Below, piece after piece: positions 9,961 to 21,700 of a stretch of 64,000 nt of DNA. A program made the position numbers and the translations under genes. The stretch lies in assembly GCA_030077755.1 (NCBI GenBank), contig JAQJZZ010000010.1, forward strand, positions 992,001-1,056,000, written 5' to 3'. Every line of letters begins with the position of its first letter. Positions within the stretch are counted from its first letter, which is position 1. Below the pieces are notes generated by a model that saw only the letters and a list, made by a program, of their open reading frames with translations, was not told the origin of the DNA and searched no databases. The stretch is from Filosporella fistucella. Its lineage: Eukaryota; Ascomycota; Leotiomycetes; Helotiales.

Positions 9961-11143
9961 TTCCAGGTACTTCAAAATATATTACTGACTGTTGTGAATT
10001 TAGGTATGGCTTTTATGCCACCTGTATTCGAGACTGATCGCCCATAAAGATTGAAACGGTAGCCCTTGTATAAACATCTGAACGGAAATTGCTCTGGCTA
10101 TACTCAGGTCTATTCTGCATGATGATTTGATATGCTCCTTGCGCGAGACTTTCTCGGCGCACACTACTGTTGGCGTTGATAGGTGGTTGCGAAGAGATTT
10201 TTATTTCTCTCCTCCCAGTTGCGGACATGAATTTAGACTGCAAGTGCATCGATTTGCCCTATCTTTGCTTGATAATGAGAAGCTCCCCATTAACGCAACT
10301 GCGTATCCGCCTACATGCGTGATCTGGGGAAATCGATGCAGGAATCTGATGCAAGTGTTGCATTGGGGTTTCCACATCACACCCTACAACGCATCTCGGC
10401 CTACTCCTCGTGGCCATATTGGAGGGGCTGGTCGTGGCATCCTGGCATCCTGGCATTCCTAGGCCAGGCTCAAATTCCAAGTTCGCAAGCGGGCCTTTAT
10501 CGCTATTGTTCGGCTTAGTAGCTTTTTAGACAAAGCCTCACACAATATGCCATAATATATGACTGCGAACGGGGTTCAGTCTTTTGTTACAATCTTACAA
10601 TGCTTTTCAGATGACCACTGTCAAATTTTGTATTCTTTATGCTCTTTCATTAGCGTCACCTCATGACAAGATTCGCGGGTGTACCCGCAAGGAATCCCCC
10701 CCGCCTGACTTGCCTTTCCAAGGAATGTGCTCGTTCCTGACCCCCATCACATTTCATCTACCATGCCCACACTGCCCTACTTTCCATACAATGGCTGGGA
10801 GCTAAAATGTAATAGCCGCCATCAAGAATCGATTCTTTGTTTGATACTTGAGCAGAATAGCACAACTCACGTGTAATCTAGGTCACTATCATCAGAAACC
10901 TCGCATTCCTAAACCTCATTGTACCATGAATAGTGCAGTTTAATGCAGATGGCTGGGCTCACATCCACCCACCTGACTTTTCATAAATATCCTCTCTAGG
11001 ACAGTTTGACCGTTTTGCTTCTCATCATCACATCATCATTCCGAACCTGCATAAACATTTGACACAGCTTTCAGCACGCTACCGGAAGATACTCAGACCC
11101 TGCCTCACCTTTAATTCACCAATCTTACCGAAGAACATCTAAG
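9961..11143. other. Long wetA promoter region
   Basis: A gene-free stretch of 1.2 kb, consistent with the long regulatory regions usual for developmental regulators. I see no clear operator repeat. A pyrimidine-rich leader precedes the ATG at 11144. Confidence 0.45.
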
Positions 11144-12769
11144 ATGCCTTACTCCGCCGTAGCCACTTACTCCGGCGACAAGGGCTCGGATATGTTACAG
11201 CAAGGCGGGTTCGAAGAACTTGGCAGCGACTTCTTCGATCAATTTCTTACTTTCAGTCCAGAAGACAACGAAACCCAAGTCTATTCTATACTACCAGAGT
11301 CGACTTTCCTTGAAAGTTCCAACAGCGACGACCAATCAGGTGACAATTCTTTCGGCTTGACTGACGATGAAGGAAAGCTCACATATTCGAACTCATGGCA
11401 AGGCGATGGTGCAGCCTCACTGCACGATAGCCATCAGCTATATGCAGAGATTTCTGGAAGAGCCGCGCTCTCTGATAGTGAACTGCTGAGCCTCGAAGGA
11501 ATTACGTTGGAATCTCCTCAAATAGGGGCACGCACCCAAACATCTCTACCTTCTTCTCCGACACTAAGAGCTACCAACGCCTTACGACGAAAAAACAGAA
11601 TCGTCGAGTCCTTTTCCATGACTCTCAAGAAAGCTACTGGAGCTCTTGACAAAAGCTTACATCGAAGCCCAATCCGAAAATCAGGCTCAGCACCAAAGAT
11701 GCTACGAGCATCCAGCAGTAACAAAAATATTTCCAATACTTGGGAGAAGGAAGCAGCCAAGTTCAGTTTCGATTTCGACGATGATTTTCTGGCGATCTCA
11801 CCTCCAGATTCTGCAGAACTTCCAAATATGCCCGACAGCACTGAAGAGCCAGCCAAGAAGCTTCTGAGCGGATTTACATACAAAAGTTCTTCAGAACAAG
11901 AATTGGACGAGCTTATGGGTTTCGATACACCTATTTTGACACCAGAACTGGATGCGACTCACTCTAGCAAAGTGAGTCAGCAATTGCCAGTTGACTCAAT
12001 GGTCTACCCAATTACCCCCCAAACTCAGAACGCTGCACCTTCATGGGGTCAACTTCCACCTTCTCAAAACTCCCGCAACTTGAGCAGCGGATCGATCTAT
12101 CCTACAGATTTCGATGCACCTGTCTGGTGGAATTCTGCAGCAGTGCCAATGGCCCAGCCTGCCCCTTGTACGTTCCACACAAACCCGCAAAGAGCCTCAA
12201 AAAATCTGGCTATGCAATTACAGAACGACTTGGCTTACAACACCAACGGGATGGCTTTCGAGTCTTTGAACATGACATCTGGGCTCATGATTCAGATGCC
12301 TAATAATGGCGCCCAGCGATCCTATAGCATGGGATCGCCTCCTATGCAACGAGGCTACATTCAGCCGCACCATCAAAATTCTCACCGGCACCTATCTTCC
12401 CACGCCCGATCCAGACACCCTCACCCGTCGAGCCCAACTCGCAAATCTCGCGCCGTGGACTCGGATTCAGATTCGCCCTCGCCGGAAATGCTGAGCTTCC
12501 CGGTGCGAAAGCGAAAGAGCCCCAAGACGAGCAAGCACTCCACCCCGAGGACACCGAGTGCCGGGGAAGTCAGCTTTGTGAATTATACGCCCAGCGATAG
12601 TCGCAAGATCTTGACCGGGGTTGCGCCAAGTGGGAGCTCAAAGACAAAGGCGAGAAGGGAAAAGGAGGCGTTAGAGAAGAGGAGGAAATTGAGTCAGGCG
12701 GCTGTGAGAGCTGTGAGGGCTGCAGGAGGGGATGTAGAGAGTCTTGTTGAGCAGGGGCTTCTTGTTTAA
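11144..12769 (+). CDS. wetA: Conidial maturation regulator WetA
   Basis: This 541-residue single-exon protein matches WetA, the nuclear regulator of conidial wall maturation in the central asexual-development pathway of ascomycetes. The diagnostic part is the C-terminal block from about residue 475: EVSFVNYTPSDSRKILTGVA, then a basic KTKARREKEALEKRRKLSQA helix ending AVRAAGGDVESLVEQGLLV. The N-terminal part also fits, with GSDFFDQFLTFSP followed by Ser/Asp-rich sequence. The middle is Ser/Pro-rich and presumably disordered. No DNA-binding fold other than the basic C-terminal region is visible. The start ATG has good context and the upstream region has in-frame stops. Neighbours give no functional hint. 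Confidence 0.93.
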   Translation: MPYSAVATYSGDKGSDMLQQGGFEELGSDFFDQFLTFSPEDNETQVYSILPESTFLESSNSDDQSGDNSFGLTDDEGKLTYSNSWQGDGAASLHDSHQLYAEISGRAALSDSELLSLEGITLESPQIGARTQTSLPSSPTLRATNALRRKNRIVESFSMTLKKATGALDKSLHRSPIRKSGSAPKMLRASSSNKNISNTWEKEAAKFSFDFDDDFLAISPPDSAELPNMPDSTEEPAKKLLSGFTYKSSSEQELDELMGFDTPILTPELDATHSSKVSQQLPVDSMVYPITPQTQNAAPSWGQLPPSQNSRNLSSGSIYPTDFDAPVWWNSAAVPMAQPAPCTFHTNPQRASKNLAMQLQNDLAYNTNGMAFESLNMTSGLMIQMPNNGAQRSYSMGSPPMQRGYIQPHHQNSHRHLSSHARSRHPHPSSPTRKSRAVDSDSDSPSPEMLSFPVRKRKSPKTSKHSTPRTPSAGEVSFVNYTPSDSRKILTGVAPSGSSKTKARREKEALEKRRKLSQAAVRAVRAAGGDVESLVEQGLLV

Positions 12770-13638
12770 GGTGTTTTAATAATTGATCCCTTCTCTTCTC
12801 ATTACTACTGTATTGGCTTTCTTTGGTGCGGGCACTACTTATATTTTGGAGAAAAAGGGTTGTTAATTGTAATAATATCTGTGGATATTGCAGCTGAGTG
12901 TATGAATAACATAATCTCGATAGAATAATTCATTGAATACAAAACAAATATCCTCCACTTGATCTGAATTCAGTTACTCATTGTGTCTATGCTGTCGCCT
13001 CATATGGGTAACAATAACGAAAAAGCCGAGACTATTTGTGTGAGACTGATAACAGATTGTCACCTGCAGGTCATAGAAGAATTCTTTCTGTTGGTTAGGA
13101 TGACTGATTGCACCAGGCTGATCAACATATATGTAGGAGATATGGCTATTGGTGACACCACGGATGTTTCATCCTTCCTAACTTGAAGAGCTGGAGGCTC
13201 CCCTGGGAAAACTTCGTATTGCTTTTCGGGCGATGAAAGGTGGCAATGCCAGCTGAAGATTGTGCCTAGATCTTCTCAGTATCGATACCGCTGAACGAAT
13301 GGGAAAAGAGTTCTCTCGGCGGGACAACCAGAGAGGCATGACTGCCCCTTGGGCGAGTACCATGTGCCGAGACAATTAATAGATAGATATATATGGCAGG
13401 GTCACGAATATCGCAGGGCATCCCGTAGGACTGATAGCTAATCTGCCCAGCTTCTAAGAGCTTCCCCGTCATTCTGACTTCTTCACCTTGGAAGATATCA
13501 CCATAGAGCCACTAGGCTGATTTACATTCTGCCTCTTAACAGAGGCTTTTGTCAAGCGAAACAGTGTGTTCCTCAAATCCGGGATCATCGTGAATGACGC
13601 TTGAATTGGAATGGCTTTCTTCTCATTTTATTCCATGA
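12770..13638. other. Intergenic, no gene seen
   Basis: Region between the convergent 3' ends of wetA and the first cluster gene. Only short, unrelated ORFs are present. Confidence 0.5.
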
Positions 13639-14545
13639 TTACTTAGAAGCATACTGCTCTAAGATCGGCGCAGCAACTTCTAGGGTATGCACACTTAACA
13701 GTGTTGCAAGCTCTAGAACTTCCATAATTTCTTCTGGTGCGGCTCCATATCTCAGCGCATTTCTCATGTGCAATTTTAGACCTGGCTGGTAGAGGTGCGT
13801 TGCAGCACAGTCAAAAGCACAATATATAAGCTCTTTGATCTAGTTCAATCAGCAGCTGCTCTTCTTCAACATAGAAATTTCCCCTCTTTGCTCTTAACCT
13901 TCTCGGTCCATATAAATGTGATCCAAGGAGTAAAACGAAGGGAAGACATACCTTCGGCTCCAAAACACCACCCCCCTTCCCATCCCCTTTCACATCTTTG
14001 ACCCACGGAACGGTACTAAATTCCAAATATGCTCCAAAGAACTCAGGATCCAATCTTAAAAAGTCCTCCCAGAAAACATGCCAATACCCTCTCTTCTTCT
14101 CAAATTCCTCTTTCAGCCTCTGATTCTCATTCCCAGTTCCAATTCCCTCTTCAAATCCCTGTTCCATACCTTCCTCCCTCATAACCTCCACAAGTAAAGG
14201 AACACCTATATTACAAGCATGAATCCCCAATGTAGAAGTAAGTTCAAGAACTTCCATGCATTCTTCTACTGTAGCACCGTTTGATAAGGCGGCTTTGATA
14301 TGCCGGTGGATACCAGGGATGTAGAGATGTGTGCTTGCTGCGTCTACGGAGAGAGAGACTAGTGATTGAATTTTGGGTGAGAGATGTTTCTTCTTTGTGG
14401 GAACGGAGAGCATGTGTTGAGTTGCTTTTAGCATGGAGGGGGAGAGACGGAGTAAGGAGTCGAAGCCAGGTGACCAGGCATTGGATCCTACTTCGTCAAT
14501 GAATTGCTGCTTTTGAGCTTCTTGGGTGGATGTGAGATCAGCCAT
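13639..14545 (-). CDS. Two-domain carboxymuconolactone decarboxylase-family (AhpD-like) protein
   Basis: Exons 14545-13952 and 13839-13639 flank a 112-bp intron with a GTATGT donor; together they encode 264 residues. The protein carries two copies of the AhpD-like helical unit. Copy 1 (about 55-125) has VSLSVDAASTHLYIPGI and ECMEVLELTSTLGIHAC. Copy 2 (about 198-262), mostly encoded by the second exon, has IYCAFDCAATHLYQPG and EIMEVLELATLLSVHTLE. Neither copy has the CxxC redox pair of true AhpD, so a peroxidase-partner role is unlikely. A decarboxylase or other lyase role on a lactone or acid is the family alternative. It is the left end of the catabolic cluster and shares a minus-strand orientation with the next MBL-fold gene. 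The exact substrate cannot be told from sequence. Confidence 0.85.
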
Positions 14546-15016
14546 GGTCGATACGTCGATACTAATTCAGACTTGAAATTCAGTGATAGTATAATATTGC
14601 AATTTTGCTGATTCTAATTGAAAAGAGTCTCGAGGTGTTATCATTGGTTGCGTGTTGGGGGAGTTTCCTCGGGTGGATCACCCCGTACATTTAGTAGGTA
14701 CCTTACTACCCCAAGTGCGGGGTAAGTGAGGGGAAATATGCAAATCACGATTCAGAGTGTTTAGACAAAATAGTCTTGATTCAATAGTGCAAGATTCTAT
14801 TTTAGATTGATATAAATCTTATCGATAATCAATTGCAATTCTTTTCATTGATAAAGGACTTTTGAGGGTAGCCATAGGGTGTTCTACTACTATCCTAAGT
14901 GACTAGAGGTAAAGCTCAAACATGAAAGTACCGAAGAAGTTTGGTTACACAACATGCTGCAAATATATATATTTCAACCAACGAGAATCGAATCATCTTA
15001 ACGAAAGATCTAGCAA
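14546..15016. other. Intergenic, promoter of the two-domain CMD gene
   Basis: No gene. It contains the palindromic G-rich element listed separately and other CCCCG/GGGG blocks (for example 14680-14685). Confidence 0.5.
14707..14724. promoter_or_regulatory. Palindromic G-rich element TACCCC-N6-GGGGTA
   Basis: A perfect inverted repeat TACCCC AAGTGC GGGGTA lies about 165 bp upstream of the two-domain CMD gene start and is followed directly by AGTGAGGGG. Its right half, GTGCGGGGTAAGT, recurs in the other promoters of this cluster. It is a good candidate operator for the C2H2 regulator at 18.8-21.9 kb, since C2H2 fingers commonly read G-rich sites. That link is inference. Confidence 0.5.
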
Positions 15017-16045
15017 CTACCTATGACCCCAAAACCGACCTTCATTCTTTGGATCTCCTTCCCACTCCACATCATGCGCAAAGATAACCTCAATTCCCTT
15101 CTTCTCGAGCTCACCGATTCGATCGATGGTCTCTTCCGCTTGTTTTCGATTCGCATGAATACAGCACGTGTAACCTTCTGCATCAAACCAAGTCCCAATT
15201 TCTTTCTCTTTTCTCAGTATCCTCCTATCATGACAAGCATCTCCTGCCAAATAGACACTCGAACCTGGTCCCGTTCTAGCCAGTAAGTTGATGTGTCCAG
15301 GTAAGTGGCCTGGAGCGTCTACAATGTATACACTTCCATCCTGAAAAATATCCATCATCTTGGGAAAATTGAGATTTGGGAGCCAGGGTTGGCGAAAATC
15401 GATGACATCTGGCTTTGAAATGCCGCTTGGTTTCAGATCTTGTCTTTGCCCAGGATCTGATAACTCGATTGTCCTTGATTCTGGAATGAGATCTGCTTCG
15501 AAGAAGGAATGCCCTCCGCGCAATGATTCAGAAGTTCCTCGAAGAAGACTCTTCGCTCCATGACCAACAACGAATGTACTCTTCTGGAAATCGCGAGGCT
15601 CTCCGACATGATCCCAATGTACCTTTGGCAGTAATCAGGCTAATGTGAGGCAAAGTGGCTAGGTGTAACTTACATGGGAGTATATCACAAAGTCAATATC
15701 ATCTGGAGTAAGACCACCAGCAGCAAGACTCTTGACAACATCTGGATCTGTGGTGATTGGTTTCCGTGTCTCCACATGCTTTTGAATTGGTTCAGGATAT
15801 CGCTTTAGATCCCTTCTCAGCCCTAGATCAAAGAGAATATTGGTAGTTGCTCCATTCACATTTTCATGCTGAATCAGAAACGCAAGTGAGGGAACTGTAT
15901 TCCGTGCGGTCGGCGAAGCTGGATGTACGAAGTTTCCTTCTGGTAATGTGAGGAAGCCAGCAGAGAGAGCGTAAACCTGAACTGTTGCTTTCGTGGTACT
16001 GCAGAGAGGAGCAGTTGCTGGCTCCTTGAGGCGAACTGATGACAT
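15017..16045 (-). CDS. Metallo-beta-lactamase-fold hydrolase (lactonase-like), copy 1
   Basis: Exons 16045-15674 and 15622-15017 (51-bp intron, GTAAGT donor) give 325 residues. The intron falls inside the metal motif, and splicing rebuilds IYSHVHWDHVG (HxHxDH), the zinc-binding signature of the MBL superfamily. Later ligands are visible in VDAPGHLPGHINLLAR, the GDACHD aspartate and the final IFAHD. The N-terminal TVPSLAFLIQH and LFDLGLRRDL are typical of the N-acyl-homoserine-lactonase-like branch, which opens lactone rings. The actual substrate is unknown; a lactone is inferred from the CMD neighbours. It is paralogous to the gene at 23.5 kb. It is divergent from the beta-hydroxyacid dehydrogenase at 16.35 kb, with which it shares a 305-bp promoter. 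Confidence 0.9.
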
Positions 16046-16350
16046 GGCGACTGATGAGGGAATCTACGGACCCTCTTTGATGAAGAAGCAATCTGTGAAA
16101 TCTCAAAGCTCGGAATATCCAGAAAAGGAAGTTTCATCCAAGCCCAGAAGCAACTTTGGGGTAAGTCACGGGAAGGAGGGAAAAGGGCTTCCCCGCACTG
16201 CACTTGGTGTCTAGCCCACTGTCGATCTGGCGTTACTCACGGCATAAGTTGTGGAAGGCGATGCTAAACTCATAACATATCAAGTTTCGTATCATTAAGT
16301 CTCTGAAATCGAATCTTTGTTTTCGATTCACTACTGTCTCTTCTCTTTCC
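16046..16350. other. Divergent promoter, MBL copy 1 / dehydrogenase copy 1
   Basis: No gene in this 305-bp divergent promoter. It carries two G-rich elements, listed separately. Confidence 0.5.
16158..16200. promoter_or_regulatory. Two G-rich elements in the divergent promoter
   Basis: GGGGTAAGTCAC (16158-16169) and, in opposite orientation, CCCCGCACTG (16191-16200) followed by CACTTGG. Read on the minus strand the second gives CCAAGTGC..GTGCGGGG, close to the element at 14.7 kb. Facing copies between divergent genes suggest shared control. Confidence 0.45.
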
Positions 16351-17396
16351 ATGACCATGGGGTCTAACGAACGGAGTTCTATTGGGTTCATAGGTCTTGG
16401 GGCAATGGGGAAGCCGATGGTGCAACATTTAGCTCGCAAACTGCCCCCGGAAACACAGATATATGTGTTCGATGTCGTTCCAGAAGTGGTAGATGATATT
16501 TGTAAGGAGTTTCCCGAGAAAATCTCCAAAGCTGCGAGTGCTAAAGAGGTTGCGGAAATGACGGTTTGAACCCCTACCAATTCTTGTAGAATTGAAAGTG
16601 TCTCGTGCTGATCTGATGCTGACTTCAGGATACGGTCATTACGATGGTACCAGAAGGTGCTCATGTAAAGTCGGTTTATCTTGACCCCAAAAATGGTATA
16701 TGTGCTTCGGACATCTCCCAGAAACTCTTGATCGACTGCTCGACAATCGATACTGCAACTAGTTTAATGGTGAAGGATCACATAACGAAGAACTTCCCGA
16801 CAGCGTCATTCTATGATGCTCCTGTCAGTGGCGGCGTTGTTGGAGCTGTCAAAGGCACGATTGCATTCTTCCTTGGGGCGGCTAAAGACGACAAAAATTT
16901 GGAACAGATGACTAGCTTGCTTCAGCTCATGGGAAAGCAAATCATACCATGTGGCGGACCATCTCTAGGACTGGCCGCGAAGCTGTCCAATAATTACCTC
17001 TCTGGGGTGATTGCAATTGCATGTGCAGAGGCAATGGACATGGGCATGAGATCTGGTTTAGATCCTAGAGTTTTGGCGGAAGTGTATGCTGCGGGAACAG
17101 CGCAAAACACAATCTGTGATCGATTCAATCCTGTTCCTGGTGTTTATCCAGAAGCTCCTTCTTCTAAAGGCTACAAGGAGGGCTTCAAGGTGCAACTCAT
17201 GCGAAAAGATTTTGGATTAGCGTTGGATATGGCACGCCGAGTGGGATCAAAGAATGTGCTCGGTGAAATTGGGTTGGAGACTTATACTGGTGCAAGTAAC
17301 GATCCTAGATGTAAGGATTTAGACTCCAGAGTCGTGTATAGATACCTAGGAGGTGATGAGGATTGGAAAGCGAAACTAGATGAGAATAATCAATAG
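16351..17396 (+). CDS. Beta-hydroxyacid dehydrogenase (3-hydroxyisobutyrate dehydrogenase family), copy 1
   Basis: Exons 16351-16563 and 16629-17396 (65-bp intron) give 326 residues. The N-terminal Rossmann fold has GFIGLGAMGKPM (residues about 11-22), the nucleotide-binding signature of this NAD(P)-dependent family. The substrate loop is DAPVSGGVVGAVKGTIAF, and the catalytic lysine region is LAAKLSNNYLSG. The C-terminal segment has the usual MRKDFGLALD. Such enzymes oxidise or reduce short beta-hydroxyacids or semialdehydes (3-hydroxyisobutyrate, tartronate semialdehyde and similar). Which one is not readable here. An alternative start is the second ATG at 16357. It is paralogous to the gene at 25.1 kb and lies between an MBL-fold hydrolase and a PcaC-like protein. 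Confidence 0.9.
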
Positions 17397-17767
17397 ACGC
17401 AACAGCGTATTGATCCCAGTTCAGCTGCCAGTATAATCTCAAACATTCCTTCATACCCAATATACCACAGTGCTATCATGTGAATAGGGCTCTCGGCAAC
17501 ATTAAGAAAAGTCCTTGCCCGGCCTCCTCAAAGTGGATGCAAACCCATCTCCCCGTTGGGGAAGCCGAGTCAGTGCGAGCATAGTGGGGGAGCGGGGTAA
17601 GTTTTGGTGAAGATGAAAACGCTGAACAAAACTCGAAACATGTCCATACTTTCCTCCAAATTGTTGTAGTTTTCTTGGTCTCAAGCTTTGCTGTCGATAA
17701 CCGGCTTATATCCTAGATACTTATCTTACTCGACATTCACCTCCTTCTATCAGACTACCACGCTAAC
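17397..17767. other. Intergenic, promoter of PcaC-like gene
   Basis: No gene. It contains the two G-rich elements listed separately. Confidence 0.45.
17550..17602. promoter_or_regulatory. G-rich elements upstream of the PcaC-like gene
   Basis: An inverted repeat TCCCC-GTT-GGGGA (17550-17562) and a GCGGGGTAAGT element (17592-17602) lie 165-218 bp upstream of the start at 17768. The second matches the right half of the 14.7-kb palindrome. Confidence 0.45.
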
Positions 17768-18214
17768 ATGTCTACCGATCCAAAGTTCGACGATTTACAC
17801 AAGCAGCTATTCGACGAAGGGCTGAAAATGCGTCGGAGCGTCGTTGGGGACGAGTATGTGAATCGAGCTTTGGAAAACGGGTCGACAGAATTCTCTCGTG
17901 CAGGCCAGGAGCTCGTTACAGAGTGGTGTTGGGGATATGCTTGGACACGACCAGGCCTGGACAAAAAACAGCGAAGTCTGATCAATATCGGCATGTTGAT
18001 GGCTCTCAATCGTGCACCCGAGTTAGCAGTACACATTCGAGGGGCGAGGAACAATGGTCTCTCGGAGCTGGAAATCAGAGAAGCGATCTTGCACGCAACG
18101 ACGTATTGTGGAGTGCCAGCTGGAGTTGATGCAATGAAGACGGCAGAAAAGGTGCTGAACGACATGGCTGAGAAGGGAGAGCATCCACGGGAGCTGGGAA
18201 AGAAGGTGGCGTAG
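17768..18214 (+). CDS. Gamma-carboxymuconolactone decarboxylase-like protein (PcaC family)
   Basis: A 148-residue single-exon protein of the size and layout of PcaC-type decarboxylases. Visible family marks are the N-terminal [18 protein letters not shown], then [39 protein letters not shown], and [18 protein letters not shown]. In bacteria PcaC removes CO2 from gamma-carboxymuconolactone in the protocatechuate branch of the beta-ketoadipate pathway. Fungal relatives act on similar or unknown lactones. The protein lacks a targeting signal and is probably cytosolic. It differs clearly from the two-domain CMD protein at 13.6-14.5 kb, so the cluster holds two distinct members of the superfamily. 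The specific substrate is inference. Confidence 0.9.
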   Translation: MSTDPKFDDLHKQLFDEGLKMRRSVVGDEYVNRALENGSTEFSRAGQELVTEWCWGYAWTRPGLDKKQRSLINIGMLMALNRAPELAVHIRGARNNGLSELEIREAILHATTYCGVPAGVDAMKTAEKVLNDMAEKGEHPRELGKKVA

Positions 18215-18777
18215 TATGTTGTCTTGTTCTACCTTGAGTATCCGGAATGGCTGAATGGAGAAGAAGATTGACCGAGGTTCGTTTGAGAGATAGATAGACT
18301 TGCTGATGCTGTTTAACACCATGATCAAAATGAGAACATAAACAAGAGATCATGTGAAACATCCATGACTTTGCACTGATATTGAAAAGACCAAGAGTAT
18401 GTGATCAAGTATTGTGTCATTTTGTTTGTTGATTGATCATGGAGATGTGTCCAACGTTTAGTCTTTACCCCTATCTTATTCCTGGTCCTGGTGAATCGGA
18501 TGCACGGTCCACCGTCCCCCGCATTTCAGCCACCCCCGCAGTTTTCCTTCCTCTTTTCTCTTTCTCATCACACACACACATCTATCTAATCTCAACACCC
18601 ATCTCCAACTCCAAACTCATTCTACCTACCTACCTACTCCAACCTTCAACTATTCTCCAAGACCTCCAATTTCAACATCTCTATGTGGTATTGCTGTGCT
18701 AGTCTGGTCTCCAAACACTCATCAGCCTCTTAGACAATCCACCCCAGTCACACTCATCAGCTTCCCCATTCGGCTCA
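18215..18777. other. Intergenic, promoter and CT-rich leader of the cluster regulator
   Basis: No gene. The last 200 bp are strongly pyrimidine-rich with CTACCTACCTAC and CACACACACA runs, which look like 5' leader sequence. Confidence 0.45.
18465..18540. promoter_or_regulatory. G-rich elements in the regulator's own promoter
   Basis: TTACCCC (18465-18471), GTCCCCCGCATTT (18514-18526) and CCCCCGCAGTTTT (from 18533) carry the same core, TGCGGGG on the minus strand, as the promoters of the neighbouring enzymes. This would fit autoregulation, which is inference. Confidence 0.4.
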
Positions 18778-21700
18778 ATGCTGGGAGACGAGGCAACAGC
18801 AAATGCTTCTCTTGAGCAACAGTCACCAGTGGCACCAGCAGCTACTGGGAAGAAGCAAAAGAGGTTCAAATGTCAGCGTTGCGACAGACTATTCGCTCGT
18901 TTAGAACATCTGCAGCGCCATGAAAGAATACGTAAGCAATCTCTTGCAGCTACGTGAGACACATACCAGCCGAGCTAAATGCGTGTAGACACACAGGAAA
19001 AACCGTTTGTCTGTCGGCAATGCAGCTATAGCTTCACTAGAAGGTGAGCAAGTTTCTCATTATGAAATATGGCTCTTTGCTTTCATTACTTGCTCTCGCT
19101 TTTCCTGAAAGCCTGATTGTTAAATTCGTTTTTGTTTCTATGAAGGCGCAATTGTTTGCGTTCCCTAGTCCAGAAGATAGGAACTAGTGATGATATTAAA
19201 TTATCTACATCCAAGAGTTGTATCCTGGCAATAAGTGCATTCTCATTTCTGAGCTTATAGATATTCACTAAGAATGACATCGCTGACCTCTCCAGTGATT
19301 TACTCATCCGGCATGAGCGGCTCACACACGATCGGGCATCATCATCAAATACGCATGGAAATGAGCAAACTCAAGGGCCAGATGGCAGTGGTTCGAACAA
19401 GCGGAGAAGAGCAACTATCAGCAATGTGAGAACTAACCAAGAAATGACAGCAGAGTCACCTCGACAACCAGCAAATATACATTCTTATAGTGCTTCAACA
19501 CCGGGTGCACAAGGGAGCAACTCCCTGATGAATTCAGATCAGAATGACCAGTACTCGCTTGCTGCGCTTTCCATGGCAGCGGAGTATAGCGCATTACAAG
19601 GCCCATTTCCTTCTGTGGCTTTCCAAGAACAGATTATGACAGCTGGCCCTGTTCAAAGCGAGCCCTTGCACGCAATTCGGCCAGCTCTAGGAATGTCTCA
19701 GCAACATCATAGTCAGGGATATGGCTTCGAGGAATCGCTTGATAGTCTTGCCGCCTTTTTGGACAACGAGCCAATCTCCGCATACCATTTTTCATCACTG
19801 ATGAGCGCAGAGCAAGCGTTACCACCATTCTTCTCACCAGAATCTTATACCTACGCCAGCGAGTATGTTCAGAATGCTGGAGCCCATACACCCGCGTTTC
19901 GTCAAACTAGTCAACACGTTGAAGAACCAAACAATGGATTTTCGCGGTTCGGATCCCGCCTGCCCTCTCTACAGCCCGAAGAGAATCCTGATTTGACGCA
20001 AGATCGACTTTCTGCTAGGCATCAGTTCTCGGAAGTCTCCTTTGAAGATAGACAAAATATTTTGGCAGATCTTGCCGAGTTCTCCTCAGTTGTACCCGCT
20101 GATTTTCAATTGCCCTCGCGGTTGGCTCTATCTCGATATGTCGCTGCATATGTCAATGGGTTCCATGAACACTGTAAGCCATATTATTTCCTCTTCTTGA
20201 GCACGGTTCTCTTCCGCTTTAAACAGTGTGATGATCTCTCTACAAAGCAATTGTTCCGGCATATGTAGTTGATTGCTTCCCATCACTGTGACTTTCTTGT
20301 TGAACTACGCTCACTTTTCATAGTGCCTTTTCTCCACCTACCAACTATGTTGATGGCAAGTTGCTCAATCGAACTCATCTTAGCAATGGCAGCAGTAGGA
20401 GCTCAGTATTGTTTTGAGGGCGAGAGAGGAGTTGAGCTCTTCAACACAAGTCAAGCGATTGCTGTCCAAAGGATTAGGCGTAGAGATGCTAGGCTAGTCA
20501 GTTTTCATCGTCGCGCGGAGTCCGAGGTTTCAACGGCTACAAGGGGCATGGAGGAATCTCCTGGCGCTCGTACTCCTGCCGTCGACTCCTCGTCTGCTGG
20601 GCCATTAGGTCTACCCTCTGAACCAGAAATTTCGTCATCTACCTCGACAGAAAAAGAAGACTTGATTCAAACAGCCCAGGCTCTGCTTATCTTAATGGCC
20701 ATGGCGACTTGGGCTAAACATAAAGAAATACTTCGGGAAGCACTCGCAATACAAAGCATTTTAGCGACTCTCATCCGGGACGACGGTCTTCAAAGCCAGC
20801 CGCAAGTGGAGGAGTTAAGCTGGGAGGACTGGGTCCACTTGGAGACAGTGAAGAGAACAAAATTGATCGTCTTTTGCTTCTTCAACCTTCATTGCATTGT
20901 ATACAATATCCCGCCATTAATACTTAACTCCGAGGTAAAGTTGACATTGCCATCTGGTGTAGCAGAGTTCAAGGCAACAACGGCAGCAGGATGGAGAGAA
21001 GCCCGGAAAAAGCGGACAAAGGACGTTGGATTCCAGGAAGCATTTCGGCAATTATTCTCCAGGACTGGTCGAGACAATGCGCACTGTAATTCATCTTTGG
21101 GTAACTACGTCTTAATTCATGCTCTCATACAGCATATCTTTTTCGTCCGTCAAGTCGCCAAGTGTCGTTTCGAGCAACCGGGGGATCTCACATCGGATGA
21201 CATCTCAACACTTGAGCATGCACTACGTAATTGGCAGTTGGGTTGGAAGCGTAATCCGGAATCATCACTTGATCCAATGGATCCGAACGGTCCGGTCGCA
21301 TTCAATTCTACAGCTCTCCTGAGACTTGCATATATTCGCTTGAATGTCGACACTGGCCCAGGTCGAGCTCTAGATACACGGGATCCGCTCCAGATTGCAA
21401 GAGCTTTCAGAGATAGTCCAGCAATAAAACGTACACCGAAGCTTGTACGAGCTGTCTTACACTCGGCTCATGCCTTAAGTGTCCCTGTCAAGATTGGTGT
21501 TCGGTTAGTGGCAAAGACCCAGACTTTTATTTGGTCTATTCAACACTCGCTATGCTCACTAGAATGTGCCTTTCTCCTGAGCAAATGGCTCGAGGCGTTA
21601 TCGCTTCCGAACCCAGAGCCGCCAATTACAGAAGATGAACGAAGAATCCGCTCGCTGGTGAAGACAATGCTAGATGAAACAGAGTTTGGTGTACCTCAAG

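Noticed and set aside
18563..18640. ACACACACAC and CTACCTACCTAC runs as tandem repeats of interest
   Set aside because: Short simple repeats within a pyrimidine-rich 5' leader, common upstream of fungal genes.
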